Made by a program: the position numbers and the translations under genes
Source of the DNA: Fontimicrobium_A sp034506455
GTDB lineage: Bacteria; Zhuqueibacterota; Zhuqueibacteria; Residuimicrobiales; Krinioviventaceae
DNA length: 5,937 nt
NCBI GenBank assembly: GCA_034506455.1
Contig: JAPDPN010000150.1
Span: forward strand, 1-5,937
Direction: 5' to 3'
Shown here: piece after piece, positions 5,730-5,937 of the stretch
Layout of the letters: every line of letters starts with the position of its first letter
Position numbering within the stretch: position 1 is the first letter of the stretch
Notes under the pieces: model-generated
Told to the model about the DNA's origin: nothing
Databases searched by the model: none
What the model saw: the letters and a program-made list of their open reading frames with translations, nothing else

Positions 5730-5936
5730 TCATTCACTTTTACAGATGAGATTTCTGTCGACGATTTCCGCCGCCCGGCGGTCTCGCAGCGCCGTCGGCT
5801 CGGCTTCGAACCTGCGGTCCAGCCACTCCAACAATATCTGAATGTCTTTGTCCTTTGGATCGGGATTGCGCGCATAATTGACCCACTTGCCCTCCTTGAC
5901 ATCGATAATAAAACCGGCATCGCGCAGAACGGCAAG
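5730..5936 (-). CDS. arsR: ArsR/SmtB-family transcriptional repressor, C-terminal part (start outside window)
   Basis: Sixty-eight residues are visible, open to the window edge. LAVLRDAGFIIDVKEGKWVN, followed by YARNP, is the end of the recognition helix and the beta-hairpin wing of an ArsR winged-helix domain (family pattern HLxxLrxAGLVxxrxeGrwvyY). A C-terminal dimerisation helix follows (DKDIQILLEWLDRRFEAEP), then a charged tail ending in CKSE. ArsR proteins bind the operon promoter as dimers and release it when As(III) binds cysteines. The usual CxC site in the recognition helix would lie upstream of the visible part, so only one cysteine (residue 65 of the visible part) can be seen and the sensing site cannot be judged. 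The stop is 17 bases before the arsC-fusion start, so it is the first visible gene of the ars operon. The operon promoter and operator are beyond the window. Confidence 0.88.
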   Translation of the reverse strand, partial: LAVLRDAGFIIDVKEGKWVNYARNPDPKDKDIQILLEWLDRRFEAEPTALRDRRAAEIVDRNLICKSE

Positions 5937-5937
5937 G

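Noticed and set aside
5501..5935. Minus-strand 144-codon frame overlapping arsR and arsC
   Set aside because: It is a frame-shifted reading of both genes; its composition is rich in Arg/Ser and matches no family, while the overlapped frames are unmistakable ArsR and ArsC.

Overview
This window reads as a fragment of a bacterial draft genome, probably metagenome-assembled, because a run of exactly 100 N (1695-1794) marks a scaffold gap. The organism is Gram-negative: an outer-membrane beta-barrel protein of the alginate-export type ends at 723. The phylum cannot be fixed from the sequence; a deltaproteobacterial or FCB-type lineage would fit the merR/tRNA-Pro pairing, but this is a guess.

Plus strand, 2-445: the C-terminal part of a MerR-family regulator runs directly into a tRNA-Pro(GGG) gene, so that its stop codon lies inside the tRNA. 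A strong intrinsic terminator follows. Positions 446-690 are a convergent intergenic stretch in which I see no gene.

Minus strand, read from 5937 down to 691: (1) the C-terminal part of an ArsR/SmtB-type repressor; (2) a 400-residue protein joining a complete thioredoxin-type arsenate reductase (ArsC) to a Rossmann/pyrroline-5-carboxylate-reductase-like protein; (3) a 79-residue thioredoxin-fold protein with a CPKC motif; (4) a 431-residue ArsP-type permease with a CSC motif; (5 and 6) two adjacent half-size permeases that are homologous to each other and together look like a split ArsP-family permease. The last of these runs into the scaffold gap. On the far side of the gap is the C-terminal 323 residues of an alginate-export-family outer-membrane barrel, then a probable terminator.

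Genes 1-6 look like one arsenic-resistance operon: short gaps or overlaps, one strand, no internal terminator seen. The inferred scheme is that ArsR senses arsenite, the ArsC domain reduces arsenate, the small thioredoxin-like protein may recycle ArsC or serve the permeases, and the ArsP-type permeases export the product. No ArsB or Acr3 arsenite pump is visible in the window. The most interesting feature is the ArsC/P5CR-like fusion. Its second domain keeps the nucleotide-binding motif but lacks the usual substrate loop of proline biosynthesis, and a perfect AGGAGG sits in the linker.
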